Source of the DNA: Planctomycetaceae bacterium
GTDB taxonomy: Bacteria; Planctomycetota; Phycisphaerae; Sedimentisphaerales; UBA12454
DNA length: 64,000 nucleotides
Direction of reading: 5' to 3'
Assembly: GCA_021371795.1 (NCBI GenBank)
Contig: JAJFVK010000013.1
Coordinates: 186,001 to 250,000, forward strand
The translations under genes were made by a program, and so were the position numbers. This document shows, one piece after another, positions 16,837-25,847 of the stretch (within the stretch, counting starts at the first letter, position 1; every line of letters begins with the position of its first letter). A model generated the notes under the pieces. That model had not been told where the DNA came from. It was given only the letters and a program-made list of their open reading frames with translations, and did not search any database.

Positions 16837-18387
16837 ATGTATCAGACAGTTAAATATCTTGTTTTGAATTTTTTCCTCACAATTTCAGTCGGCAGCGTCG
16901 CTGCTGATTGCAGCGATTTTGAAATTGACGGTACGTACGAAGCATCGTGGGACATACCATTAATATATTTTCTGTTTAAACACGCACCGGAAGAGCCGCC
17001 GCTTCTGTACGAAGATGAGTTTCTGCCTAATTACGGTTATCTGGATACGGGCGCTTCGGGGATATTAATGTCGCGTTTGACCGTAGATCTTATGAGGATT
17101 ACAACTGACGCAAATGCGGTGTTTGTCGATACGGGAGTTGCAGGTGATGAATTCTTCGATGTGTCCGAATCTTTATATATCGGAACAGCCGACTTCGACA
17201 GCGAGGACATTGAAAATCCGGATATTTATCGTCTTACCGGCCCGTGGAGATTTCAGGTCAGCGTTGAGGATTCCGAATCTCCGATAGATGTTCTTGGAAT
17301 TCCTATAATGGCAGGAAAAACGGCAATTATTACTCCGGTAAAAGATTTTGAAGGTGACAGGTTTTCTACCTCCGCGGATATAAAGGACTCGAATGACGCA
17401 AATATTCCTGCAACCGATTTTCAGGTCGCTCTGCGTTTTGAAAAATATATCAATCCGTCAAATCCCGAAAACATCCTGCCTTTGCCTGCGATGGCGTATA
17501 ATCCTGTGATAGATAATATCACTGTCGAGTATAATGGTGTCAGTTCTACAGGCAGCTTTCTATTCGATACCGGCGGACAAGTAAGTATCATCTCGGTTTT
17601 GCAGGGAATGAGTCTTGGACTGGTCGATGCCGATGGCGAGCCGGTAGTACCGGCAGCTTTTTATGTTGAGATAGCCGGTATCGGCGGAGGAGCAACCCTG
17701 CCGGGCTTTACGCTGGGCAGATTGTCTGTTCCGACGCTTAACGGTTTTAATCTCGTTTATCTAAACGCGCGAGTCTGCGTGCATGACATTGGCATTCTCG
17801 ATGAGGATAGCGGCGAATTTATTATTCTTGATGGGGTATTTGGTGATAATTTTACCTGCTCCTCAATGGATACGAATTCGGCGGAATTGGATATGAGCTC
17901 AACACCGTTTGACCATATAGTAATCGATACGCAAAGAGGCTTGCTGGGTTTCGATGTCAATTCCACTTATTCTCTGCCAGTGTGCAGGTACACGGATTTG
18001 AAAATAGACTGCATTGTTGACATAAATGATTTATCAATTTTAAGTCAAAATTGGCTTAGAGCGGATTGCAATAACATCAACGGTTTTTGTCAGGGTACCG
18101 ACATCGACAAAGACGGCAGAGTAAATTCGGGCGATTATGCGATTTTTGCGGATGACTGGCAAAGCAGAAAATGCCAATATGCATGCGGAAGCGAAAGCAA
18201 TCCAAGACCAACAGCGGATTTAACCGGCGATTGTCGGGTGGATTTCGACGATTTGCAAATTGTCGCTGAAGAATGGCTCAAAACCTGCGATTGGCTGAAC
18301 TTTAGATGCCGCGGCGCGGACTTGGAAAACGATGGCATAATAAACTTCAAAGATTTCAACCGGATTATCAACCAGTGGTATCAATAA
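16837..18387 (+). CDS. Secreted aspartic-protease-like protein with dockerin-like C-terminus
   Basis: 516 residues. Signal peptide (1-23). Two lobes each carry a DTG motif in the expected hydrophobic setting: GYLDTGASG (D70) and FLFDTGGQVS (D244), the latter followed by GIGGG and by ILDGVFGDNF, as in pepsin/retropepsin folds. From about 385 there are dockerin-like EF-hand repeats: DINDLSILSQNW, DIDKDGRVNSGDY, then GDCRVDFDDLQIVAEEW and ENDGIINFKDFN, with paired cysteines. Dockerin-like tails of this form are abundant in Phycisphaerae secreted proteins, though without known cohesins. Protease activity is inferred from motifs. Confidence 0.75.
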   Translation: MYQTVKYLVLNFFLTISVGSVAADCSDFEIDGTYEASWDIPLIYFLFKHAPEEPPLLYEDEFLPNYGYLDTGASGILMSRLTVDLMRITTDANAVFVDTGVAGDEFFDVSESLYIGTADFDSEDIENPDIYRLTGPWRFQVSVEDSESPIDVLGIPIMAGKTAIITPVKDFEGDRFSTSADIKDSNDANIPATDFQVALRFEKYINPSNPENILPLPAMAYNPVIDNITVEYNGVSSTGSFLFDTGGQVSIISVLQGMSLGLVDADGEPVVPAAFYVEIAGIGGGATLPGFTLGRLSVPTLNGFNLVYLNARVCVHDIGILDEDSGEFIILDGVFGDNFTCSSMDTNSAELDMSSTPFDHIVIDTQRGLLGFDVNSTYSLPVCRYTDLKIDCIVDINDLSILSQNWLRADCNNINGFCQGTDIDKDGRVNSGDYAIFADDWQSRKCQYACGSESNPRPTADLTGDCRVDFDDLQIVAEEWLKTCDWLNFRCRGADLENDGIINFKDFNRIINQWYQ

Positions 18388-18398
18388 TCAAAATTTTC

Positions 18399-18428
18399 TT
18401 GACTTTTGGATACCAAAAAGAGTATATT
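18399..18428 (+). promoter_or_regulatory. Sigma-70-type promoter of efp
   Basis: -35 box TTGACT (18399-18404), 18-base spacer, -10 box TATATT (18423-18428). The efp GTG start is 38 bases downstream. Confidence 0.6.
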
Positions 18429-18466
18429 CCCCCATCTTTAAATTTGGTTAAATTCAGGAAATTACA

Positions 18467-19024
18467 GTGAAAGCAAGTGAATTAAGGCCCGGAATGGGCG
18501 TCGTGATGGACGGTAAACTTTGTATTTGTGCTAAATCGGTACATGTTACGCCGGGCAATCTGCGTGCATTCGTACAGGCTAAGCTTCGCGGCGTTAAAGA
18601 CGGCGTTATGTTTGAAAAGCGTCTCCGCTCAACCGAAGACCTTGAGCAGGCATTTCTCGACAGACGTGAAATGCAATATTTGTATTCCGACCAGACCGGC
18701 CTGGTACTAATGGATAATATTTCGTATGACCAATTCACTGTTCCGCTCGAAATGGTTGAAGACGTGGTTAAATTCCTGAAGCCTGATACAAGTGTTACCG
18801 CTCTTCTCCACAATGAAATTGTAGTTTCGCTTGAACTGCCGAACGTTGTCGAGTTGAAAGTTGTGGACACTGCACCGCAGCCCAAAGGCGCAACCGCTAC
18901 TAATCAATTGAAAGACGCCGAACTGGAAACAGGCCTGCATACTCGCGTACCGCCGTTTATTGAGGTTGGCGAAATTATTCGTGTCAGCACTGAAGATGGC
19001 TCGTATTTAACAAGAGCAAAATAG
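18467..19024 (+). CDS. efp: Elongation factor P
   Basis: 185 residues, the normal three-domain EF-P length. KOW-like N-domain, OB domains II and III with the C-terminal signature VPPFIEVGEIIRVSTEDGSYLTRAK-like ending. EF-P relieves ribosome stalling at proline runs. The tip loop reads VTPGNLRAF, so the residue equivalent to the modified Lys34 of E. coli (PGKGQAF) is Asn31. GTG start, with a good promoter upstream. It is followed by a hairpin and then convergent recO. Confidence 0.95.
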   Translation: MKASELRPGMGVVMDGKLCICAKSVHVTPGNLRAFVQAKLRGVKDGVMFEKRLRSTEDLEQAFLDRREMQYLYSDQTGLVLMDNISYDQFTVPLEMVEDVVKFLKPDTSVTALLHNEIVVSLELPNVVELKVVDTAPQPKGATATNQLKDAELETGLHTRVPPFIEVGEIIRVSTEDGSYLTRAK

Positions 19025-19033
19025 TAAACGTTA

Positions 19034-19080
19034 CAACGTCATTGCGACCGGAGTTCCGCGTTCGCGGGACGAAGCGGAGA
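19034..19080. repeat. Intergenic hairpin repeat between efp and recO
   Basis: Contains the stem GTTCCGCG-tt-CGCGGGAC (19053-19070) within a text of the type CGTCATTGCGA...GAAGCGGAG that recurs as dispersed intergenic repeats in many bacterial genomes. It lies between two convergent genes and may end transcription from both sides. Confidence 0.45.
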
Positions 19081-19082
19081 AA

Positions 19083-19838
19083 TCATTTAATAGTTCTTAT
19101 CAACTGCAAAATCATCTGTACGGTTCTCGGTCTTTTTTCGAGAACATAAGTAATGTACTCAATCATTAATTCTTCTGCCTGAATTAAGGCCGCTGGTTTT
19201 ACATCCGCACATTTTTCAGGATTATTAAGACAAACTGCAGTTTCCAGTGTTATCAATTTTTTATCGGCAAAGGCCGACTCACAATCTCTGCATACAAATC
19301 CGCCGCCGGCCACGCTGAAATAATATTGTTTTGAGCCTGTATTGAATTTGCGTTTGCAGTTTACGCACATATCAGTTGTCGGCATAGAACCGGTATAGGT
19401 CAGCAGGTCAAATTGAAACGCCATAAGAAACATCGGCACTTTGCTATCTGGATTTTCATCGAGTTTTTTCAGAAACGTCATCGCTTCCTCGAAAAGTTCA
19501 GGATGCGGGTCGTGTTCACGTGTGAAAAGATTTAGAAGTTCCGCTGCGAAAAAACTGCAATTAAGCGCAAGTAATTTTTTGCGAATGCCTGTACTGAAAA
19601 ATGTCGGATTAAACTCTGTAAGCGTACCAAGTTTATCCCCATCTCTAATCGAGTAAACCATATCGCCCGCAGAACAAATTTCAATCGCTCCCGAAAAGGA
19701 AGTTTTTGTTGTTCTTCGCGTGCCTTTTGCGATGACAGAAACTTTCCCGCCTGCGTAAGTGAAGAAAGTAAGAATCTGCGAACTTTCGGAATAATCCGTC
19801 GAGCGGATACAAATGCCCTTATCTTTTATAAGTTCCAT
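19083..19838 (-). CDS. recO: DNA repair protein RecO
   Basis: 251 residues. N-terminal OB fold (KGICIRSTDYSESSQILTFFT), helical middle region, and a zinc-binding pair CVNCKRKF / CRDC (about 148-177). RecO anneals ssDNA and loads RecA with RecR. It overlaps the end of ybeY by 20 bases and is the last gene of the phoH-7TM-HD-ybeY-recO cluster, an arrangement conserved widely in bacteria. Confidence 0.92.
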   Translation of the reverse strand: MELIKDKGICIRSTDYSESSQILTFFTYAGGKVSVIAKGTRRTTKTSFSGAIEICSAGDMVYSIRDGDKLGTLTEFNPTFFSTGIRKKLLALNCSFFAAELLNLFTREHDPHPELFEEAMTFLKKLDENPDSKVPMFLMAFQFDLLTYTGSMPTTDMCVNCKRKFNTGSKQYYFSVAGGGFVCRDCESAFADKKLITLETAVCLNNPEKCADVKPAALIQAEELMIEYITYVLEKRPRTVQMILQLIRTIK

Positions 19839-20337
19839 ATACCGCTCCGAAACCGAATTCCTGAAGAATCTGGTCTTCCGTTTTGTGCATTTTCGCGGCC
19901 TTGCGAACCGTCAAATCATCGAACCCCAGTTGATGAAGCAGGCCGTGCAGAATATAAAGCACAAGCTCTGCTTCAAATGAATGCCCGCGAAGCTTTGCCT
20001 GCCGCTGTGCCAATTGAGCGTTTACAATTATATCGAAAATTTTATCGCCCGCGTCGGAGACATCAAAACTTATCACGTCCGTAACGCTGCTTTTTTTCAG
20101 GAATTCTTTATTTACTTCGACAATACGTTTATCGTTTGCGATTTCAATATTTATCAGCGCCTTTCGCAGGCCGAATTTATGTGATGTTTTTTGGACAAGC
20201 TCAACAACTCCGGCTTTTCTGAAAGGGATTGACTTGCCTTGTTTGAAAATGTTGACTTTTATGCCGGAAGGCTTGACGCTTTTTTCAGGCATTTTCATTC
20301 TCTTGCTCTTGCTTTTGTTCTGACTCTTCCTGCTCAT
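19819..20337 (-). CDS. ybeY: Endoribonuclease YbeY (rRNA maturation factor)
   Basis: Up to 172 residues; the basic, Lys/Ser-rich first 15 residues overlap the upstream gene by 53 bases, so an internal ATG at 20298 or 20292 may be the real start. The metal motif reads HGLLHQLGFDD: the first two histidines are kept but the third ligand of the usual H-x3-H-x5-H is Asp. YbeY acts in 16S rRNA 3' end maturation and ribosome quality control. Context (phoH, 7TM-HD upstream, recO downstream) is classic for this gene. Confidence 0.9.
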   Translation of the reverse strand: MSRKSQNKSKSKRMKMPEKSVKPSGIKVNIFKQGKSIPFRKAGVVELVQKTSHKFGLRKALINIEIANDKRIVEVNKEFLKKSSVTDVISFDVSDAGDKIFDIIVNAQLAQRQAKLRGHSFEAELVLYILHGLLHQLGFDDLTVRKAAKMHKTEDQILQEFGFGAVYGTYKR

Positions 20338-21850
20338 GTTGTTCTTCCGTCGCGGTTTGATGATGCGGTTTTCCGCCGAATGTCGGATACGCTACTCTGC
20401 CATGATAATGAGCCGCAAGGCTCTTGGAGATCGTTTCCTCGATTTTGCTTAGCTCTTTCAGTGTCAGTTCACATTCATCGAATTGACCGTCCTGCAGTCG
20501 TTTAATCGCCATATTATGCACAATGGTTTCAATCTTTGTCGGCGTAATTTCCGTTTGCGCCCTCACAGCGCCTTCAACAGAATCCGCAAGCATTACAATC
20601 GCCGCTTCCTTTGACTGCGGACGAGGGCCGGAATATCTGAACTCTGATTCGGCAGGCGGAATATCGTCGCCGGCTTTTTTGCGGGCCTCGACATAAAAAT
20701 ATTCTATTAGTGTCGTGCCGTGATGCGTTTCAATAAACTGCCGAATAACCGCCGGCAATCCGTACTCTTCGGCAAGTTCCATTCCGTCTTTTATATGGCC
20801 GGAAATAATCAACTGGCTCATCGCCGGCGAAAGCTGGTCGTGCTTGCTGGCGCTGCCCATCTGATTTTCAATAAAATATCTTGGCTTGCCGATTTTGCCG
20901 ATGTCGTGATAATACGCGCCTACTCTGCACAAGAGCCCATTAGCACCAATTGATTCCGCTGCCGCTTCTGAAATCGAACCAATCAGCAAACTATGACTGT
21001 ATGTGCCCGGCGCATCCATCGCGAGTTTTTTCAGCAGAGGTTGATTGGCGTCGCTGTAATCAAGCAGCGTCATACTCGTCGCGATTCTAAAAACCTTTTC
21101 GATTAAAGGCAGAAATGCCTGTATAACCACCGCAACGCAGATAACCGCTATCATTACCCAGCCGGCATCAGCGAAAATATGACGATTAAAACCGACCTCA
21201 AAAAGATCCGTTACAAAACTTATTAAAAAAACCGCACTGCCTGCAAAAACTCCGACTTCAAGAATTTTAATTCTCGTTCTTACTTCACGAAGCAAAAAAC
21301 TGCTCGTTACAGCACCTGCCACCATAGTCAAAAATAAACTGAAATCTGTTTCATGGCCGGACGCAAGGCAGGCAAGCATAGAATATGTAATACTCATCGC
21401 CAGCGCAAAACGCTGTTCATAAACAATGGCCAAAACTATCGATCCGCCTACCGCAACCGCGACAGTTATATAAAGACTGCCCGGAAAAAGTGCGCTTAAT
21501 TTTGTCAGGACAAGCAAGATTAAAAACAGGCAAACAATCGCAGTAGATCGCAACGGACTTTTCAAAAGTAGGGAATTATAACGATAAATATATAAACCGC
21601 TCGAACAGCAAATGGCCGCGACTAAAATAACAATTGAGATTACCTGATGGACGGGACGATAATTAAATGCACTGTGAGTCAGATTGATGCTTAAAAGAAA
21701 ACTGGACATGATGGCAAAAACCAGAAGTATCGCGACTTCAAGCAAAAGCCCGCTGTTGACAAAACTAACCAGCTTCGCAAACTTGTCGGCTGCGATAGCT
21801 TCACGAAGCTGCTTTCGCCTCGGACTCAAATTTTTTTTAAAAAATCCCAT
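20285..21850 (-). CDS. 7TM-HD membrane phosphohydrolase (PgpH-like)
   Basis: 521 residues. N-terminal basic segment, about seven membrane helices (40-270), then a cytoplasmic HD domain with YSHSLLIGSISEAAAE, the metal pair YYHDIGK and a further THHGT. The C-terminal 25 residues are Glu/Gln/His-rich. PgpH enzymes hydrolyse c-di-AMP; here the large extracellular 7TMR-HDED domain of firmicute PgpH is absent, so only the core is present. The ATG overlaps the phoH stop (TAATG), and the 3' end overlaps ybeY. Confidence 0.88.
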   Translation of the reverse strand: MGFFKKNLSPRRKQLREAIAADKFAKLVSFVNSGLLLEVAILLVFAIMSSFLLSINLTHSAFNYRPVHQVISIVILVAAICCSSGLYIYRYNSLLLKSPLRSTAIVCLFLILLVLTKLSALFPGSLYITVAVAVGGSIVLAIVYEQRFALAMSITYSMLACLASGHETDFSLFLTMVAGAVTSSFLLREVRTRIKILEVGVFAGSAVFLISFVTDLFEVGFNRHIFADAGWVMIAVICVAVVIQAFLPLIEKVFRIATSMTLLDYSDANQPLLKKLAMDAPGTYSHSLLIGSISEAAAESIGANGLLCRVGAYYHDIGKIGKPRYFIENQMGSASKHDQLSPAMSQLIISGHIKDGMELAEEYGLPAVIRQFIETHHGTTLIEYFYVEARKKAGDDIPPAESEFRYSGPRPQSKEAAIVMLADSVEGAVRAQTEITPTKIETIVHNMAIKRLQDGQFDECELTLKELSKIEETISKSLAAHYHGRVAYPTFGGKPHHQTATEEQHEQEESEQKQEQENENA

Positions 21851-22794
21851 TATTGCGATTTTCTCTTTTTCTTTGCTTCGTACGCCTGGACGATATTCTG
21901 CACTAAATTGTGCCTTACAATATCCGTATCGTCAAGCCCAATTAACGAAATACCGTTAGTGCCCGCAAGCGTCTCCATCGCGTCGAGCATACCGCTTTTC
22001 TGCCCGCGATCCAAATCCGTTTGCGTAATATCGCCGGTGATAATCATTTTCGAGCCTCTGCCCATACGCGTCAGAAACATAAGCATCTGCGTCGGCGATG
22101 TATTCTGCGCCTCATCGCAGATGATACACGCCTCATTGAGCGTTCTGCCCCGCATAAAAGCCAGCGGAATAACTTCGATTATATCCATATCCGCAAGTTT
22201 TCGCATCTGCGCAAAATCCATCATATCTTCAAGACTGTCAAACAACGGCCGCAGATACGGATTTACTTTTGCTTCTATATCGCCCGGCAAAAACCCGAGC
22301 TTTTCACCCGCTTCAACCGCAGGCCGGGCAAGTACAATCTTACGAATTTGTTTTCTCTTCAGCATTGACACCGCGACAGCGACCGCAAGATAAGTTTTTC
22401 CCGTTCCCGCAGGCCCCGTACAAAAAGTCAAATCGAAATTCAGCATCGCCTCAATATATCTTCGCTGTCCCCGCGTAAAAGGCTTTATCATCTTCTTGGG
22501 CGAGAACACCGAGACACCAAACCCTTCATCCGGCTCGATGCTCACTTCTACTTTGCTGATTAATCCGACAACATCGTTAGCGTCGAGTTTGCCGAACCTG
22601 CCCAAATGTTTCTGCATCAATTCGACAACCTGCTCCGCTTTTCTGACCGCTTCTTCCTGTCCGACTATCACAACCGCGTCATCGCGTGCCGTAATATTAA
22701 CGCCGCATCGTGCGCGAACTATTCTTAAATGCTCATCTGCGGGCCCGAAAATTTCGAGCCGCTTTTTAGAAAACAATTGTACTGTTAATTCCAA
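21850..22794 (-). CDS. phoH: PhoH-like ATPase (PhoH/YbeZ)
   Basis: 314 residues. Short N-terminal nucleic-acid-binding region, then the PhoH ATPase with Walker A GPAGTGKTYLA (about 129-139), Walker B IICDEAQN and the arginine-finger region ITGDITQTDL. YbeZ works with YbeY in rRNA processing, consistent with the clustering here. Ends in a TAATG overlap with the 7TM-HD gene and begins 9 bases after cdsA. Confidence 0.94.
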   Translation of the reverse strand: MELTVQLFSKKRLEIFGPADEHLRIVRARCGVNITARDDAVVIVGQEEAVRKAEQVVELMQKHLGRFGKLDANDVVGLISKVEVSIEPDEGFGVSVFSPKKMIKPFTRGQRRYIEAMLNFDLTFCTGPAGTGKTYLAVAVAVSMLKRKQIRKIVLARPAVEAGEKLGFLPGDIEAKVNPYLRPLFDSLEDMMDFAQMRKLADMDIIEVIPLAFMRGRTLNEACIICDEAQNTSPTQMLMFLTRMGRGSKMIITGDITQTDLDRGQKSGMLDAMETLAGTNGISLIGLDDTDIVRHNLVQNIVQAYEAKKKRKSQ

Positions 22795-22803
22795 TTTGCT
22801 GCC

Positions 22804-23670
22804 TTATATAACAAATAAAAAATATAAATACGCTAAAACACCTGCTGCCAGCGGTGAATCGATGACATCCAGCACGCCGCCGAAACCCGGCACGAATGCC
22901 GCCGAATCTTTAGTCTCGGCCGCTCGCTTGAGCATCGACTCGGCCAAATCGCCAAGCTGCCCGACAAAGGCAAACACCGCGCCGAATAGAACAGCCGGCA
23001 ATATCGGCATTATATCAAAAACTTTGGCAAATATCGAGGCCGCAATTACCGAAAATAACACCCCGCCGCCCATACCTTCCCAGGTCTTTTTCGGGCTGAT
23101 AATCGGTGAAAATTTGTGTTTGCCGCAAATCCGGCCAACTGTGTAAGCTCCTATATCGCAGAACTTTACGACAAAAATAAACATCAGGAACGCAAACGGC
23201 CCAAAGTCGATTCGCAGTTTCATAACAAAACTTGTCAAAGCGCCAAGATAGCAAATCGCAAGCAAATTACCTCCGATATTTGCGAACGCCCCGACAGCGG
23301 CATACCTCATTCCCTGCCATAAAAAAATCGCAAGAGTACTCAAACTGAACACTGAAATAAAATAGATTGCCGCGAACCTGATGCTGTCTTCCTCGAAAAA
23401 TTGAGCAAGATACCATCCGCCTGCAAGCAGAATGCTTGAGGTAATGGTAATAGGCAGAAAAATTTTCGCGCCACTTGAGCCGATGAGTTTGCCGAGTTCA
23501 ATATTTGCCGGCACCGCGACAAGAACCAGGAATATTAAAAGTATTGAGCCTTGAACAGGCAAATCGTTTTTTTGCGCACTCAAACTGCCGTCGAGATAGC
23601 CGTCGAGCAATATCAAACCAACAAAAAATATCGTCATCAATGTTCCGAATATCAGTCTGTATTTGAGCAC
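22804..23670 (-). CDS. cdsA: Phosphatidate cytidylyltransferase
   Basis: 288 residues, eight or so membrane helices, and the CDP-diacylglycerol synthase signature near the C-terminus (GQLGDLAESMLKR, KD, PGFGGVLDVIDS). It makes CDP-diacylglycerol from phosphatidate and CTP in the inner membrane. GTG start with AAGGGA 7 bases upstream. In the order purA-uppS-cdsA-phoH it shares an operon with isoprenoid lipid carrier synthesis. Confidence 0.92.
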   Translation of the reverse strand: MLKYRLIFGTLMTIFFVGLILLDGYLDGSLSAQKNDLPVQGSILLIFLVLVAVPANIELGKLIGSSGAKIFLPITITSSILLAGGWYLAQFFEEDSIRFAAIYFISVFSLSTLAIFLWQGMRYAAVGAFANIGGNLLAICYLGALTSFVMKLRIDFGPFAFLMFIFVVKFCDIGAYTVGRICGKHKFSPIISPKKTWEGMGGGVLFSVIAASIFAKVFDIMPILPAVLFGAVFAFVGQLGDLAESMLKRAAETKDSAAFVPGFGGVLDVIDSPLAAGVLAYLYFLFVI

Positions 23671-23688
23671 AAATTTTTCCCTTAAAAT

Positions 23689-24471
23689 TTATACCAGTCC
23701 CGGCTTAATATCACCCAGTCTGCGTGCGCGTTTGGAATATTCAAGTATCGCTTTGTCAATATCTTCAGGCATAAAATCCGGCCAGAGGGTATCAGTAATA
23801 TAAAACTCGGCGTAAGAAATCTGCCAAAGAAGAAAATTGCTGATTCGTTTTTCGCTCGATGTGCGTATCAGCAAATCAGGGTCAGGCAGCCCGGCAGTAT
23901 AAAGACTGTCGTTGACAAGCATCTCGTCAATCTGGTCAACAGTAATCGTGCCATTCATACAGTCCTGTGCAATTTTTTTTGCCGCGTCGATAATTTCTTC
24001 TCTGCCGCCGTAATTTAGCGCAAGAGCAAGAACCATACCCGAATACTCTGATGTAATCTCGATTGTCTTATGAAGTTCTCGAACAAGTTTTGGCGGAAGT
24101 TTTTCCGTTCTGCCAAGATGCACAAGCCGAACATTGTGTTCTTTGAGCGTTTTGCGTATTCCAACAAGATAACGTATATAAAGCTGCATTAAAAACGCAA
24201 CTTCCAGTTTCGGCCTCTTCCAGTTTTGCATACTGAAAGAATAAAGAGTCAGACATTCGACTCCTATATCAACGCAGTAATCGACAATTTTCTCGACAGT
24301 CCTTGCCCCCTGGCGATGTCCCTGAAACCGCGGAAGCCCGCGATTGGTCGCCCATCTGCCGTTGCCATCCATAATAACTGCGATATGTTTTGGAAATTGA
24401 GCTACTTCAATGCCGAGCCGTTTGGCGGCAGCTATACGATTTGTCTCAATTGAGGGAATTCCGTTAGGCAC
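23689..24471 (-). CDS. uppS: Isoprenyl transferase (undecaprenyl diphosphate synthase)
   Basis: 260 residues. Cis-prenyltransferase signatures: IMDGNGRWATNRG with the catalytic Asp, GHRQGA, LTLYSFSMQNWKRP, and the C-terminal DLLIRTSSEKRISNFLLWQ with YAEFYITDTLWPDF. Synthesises the C55 carrier for peptidoglycan and glycan assembly. GTG start at 24471, two bases after purA; 18 bases separate it from cdsA. Confidence 0.95.
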   Translation of the reverse strand: MPNGIPSIETNRIAAAKRLGIEVAQFPKHIAVIMDGNGRWATNRGLPRFQGHRQGARTVEKIVDYCVDIGVECLTLYSFSMQNWKRPKLEVAFLMQLYIRYLVGIRKTLKEHNVRLVHLGRTEKLPPKLVRELHKTIEITSEYSGMVLALALNYGGREEIIDAAKKIAQDCMNGTITVDQIDEMLVNDSLYTAGLPDPDLLIRTSSEKRISNFLLWQISYAEFYITDTLWPDFMPEDIDKAILEYSKRARRLGDIKPGLV

Positions 24472-24473
24472 TT

Positions 24474-25751
24474 TTACTTCCTGAATATCGTTTGTTTTCT
24501 CGAAGGCCCAACGCCAATGATATTAACAGGAAGTCCAACCGCTTCTTCCACTGCTTTGACATATTGACGTGCCTGTTCCGGAAGTTTTTCAAAACTGTCA
24601 ACCTGGCTCAAATCCTGACCAAAACCTTTTATAGTTCTGTAAACGCATTTCACTTTCGCAAGCCTGTCTATATTCGACGGGAACATTTTTACCGGTTTAC
24701 CGTCGATTGTATAGCCTGTGCAAATCTTCACTTCATCAAGACCCGCCAGCGTATCGAGGTGCATCATCGCGATTTCATTTATACCGCCGATTTTCGCAGC
24801 GTATTTGACAACCATCGCATCGAACCATCCGCATCTTCTCGGCCTGCCGGTCGTTGTGCCGTATTCATGGCCTTTGTCGCGAATATACTGTCCTGTTTCG
24901 TTTTCAAGCTCTGACGGAAACGGCCCTGCGCCAACGCGTGTCGTATATGCCTTCACAACACCAATGAAATTATCAATCATCTGCACCGGCACGCCGCAGC
25001 CCGGCCCTACGCCGAGAGAGCTGGCATTTGAGCTTGTTACGTAAGGAAATGTACCATGGTCAAGGTCAAGCAAAGCGCCCTGTGCGCCTTCGAAAAGCAA
25101 ATTCTTCTTCGCTTCGATTTGCTCGTGCAGATAAGCCGTTGTATCACAGACGTACTTTGAAAGTCTTTGCGAATACACTTTGCATTTTTCGTAAATTTCG
25201 CCCACATTCATCGGTGCCGCATTATATAACGCACCAAAAATCTTATTTTTGTATGCAACGATATTTTCGAGTTTATCTTTTAATTTATCAATCTCGAGCA
25301 AATCAGCCATTCTGATTGCGTAACTTCTGCCGACTTTATCCGAATAACACGGGCCGATTCCACGAACAGTTGTTCCGATTTTATCCTTACCAAGAGATTC
25401 TTCACGAAGCCCGTCTTCTGCCTTGTGATAATCGAGAACAACGTGTGCGTTCTCACTTATAAAAAACCTGCCGTCGAGAGTTATGCCTCTTTGAGCCAGC
25501 GAATCAATTTCAGCCAGCAAAATTTCCGGGTCAACAACAACGCCGTTGGCTATAACACAAACAGTATTTGGCCGTATCGCACCACTCGGAAGAAGATGAA
25601 GCGCAAATTTTGTATCGCCGATAACAACTGTATGTCCTGCGTTAGCGCCGCCACCGTAACGGACAACAATATCGTTCTTCTCGGCAAGTATATCAACGAC
25701 TTTGCCCTTACCTTCATCGCCCCATTGTAATCCTACGACACAAATGTTCAT
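24474..25751 (-). CDS. purA: Adenylosuccinate synthetase
   Basis: 425 residues, full length. N-terminal GTP-binding WGDEGKGK with the catalytic Asp, GGANAGHT, the IMP-site region TTGRPRRCGWFDA and the C-terminal GPSRKQT. Converts IMP and aspartate to adenylosuccinate using GTP. SD AAGGA. First gene of the purA-uppS-cdsA-phoH run on the minus strand. Confidence 0.96.
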   Translation of the reverse strand: MNICVVGLQWGDEGKGKVVDILAEKNDIVVRYGGGANAGHTVVIGDTKFALHLLPSGAIRPNTVCVIANGVVVDPEILLAEIDSLAQRGITLDGRFFISENAHVVLDYHKAEDGLREESLGKDKIGTTVRGIGPCYSDKVGRSYAIRMADLLEIDKLKDKLENIVAYKNKIFGALYNAAPMNVGEIYEKCKVYSQRLSKYVCDTTAYLHEQIEAKKNLLFEGAQGALLDLDHGTFPYVTSSNASSLGVGPGCGVPVQMIDNFIGVVKAYTTRVGAGPFPSELENETGQYIRDKGHEYGTTTGRPRRCGWFDAMVVKYAAKIGGINEIAMMHLDTLAGLDEVKICTGYTIDGKPVKMFPSNIDRLAKVKCVYRTIKGFGQDLSQVDSFEKLPEQARQYVKAVEEAVGLPVNIIGVGPSRKQTIFRK

Positions 25752-25800
25752 ATTTTATCCTTATTGAATATTGAAGATAGAAGATTGAAGATTTTTTGAA

Positions 25801-25831
25801 GAAGATTGTAAATTTTCAATCTACAATCTTC
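25801..25831. other. Perfect hairpin in purA upstream region
   Basis: 10-bp perfect arms GAAGATTGTA / TACAATCTTC with an 11-base loop, embedded in a run of related GAAGATTGAAGATT-type copies (25770-25850). AT-rich and without a T tract on the minus strand. Confidence 0.45.
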
Positions 25832-25847
25832 ATTTTTCAATCATATT

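Noticed and set aside
25801-25831. Rho-independent terminator for the gene at 25848
   Set aside because: The hairpin is perfect but AT-rich and no T tract follows on the minus strand.
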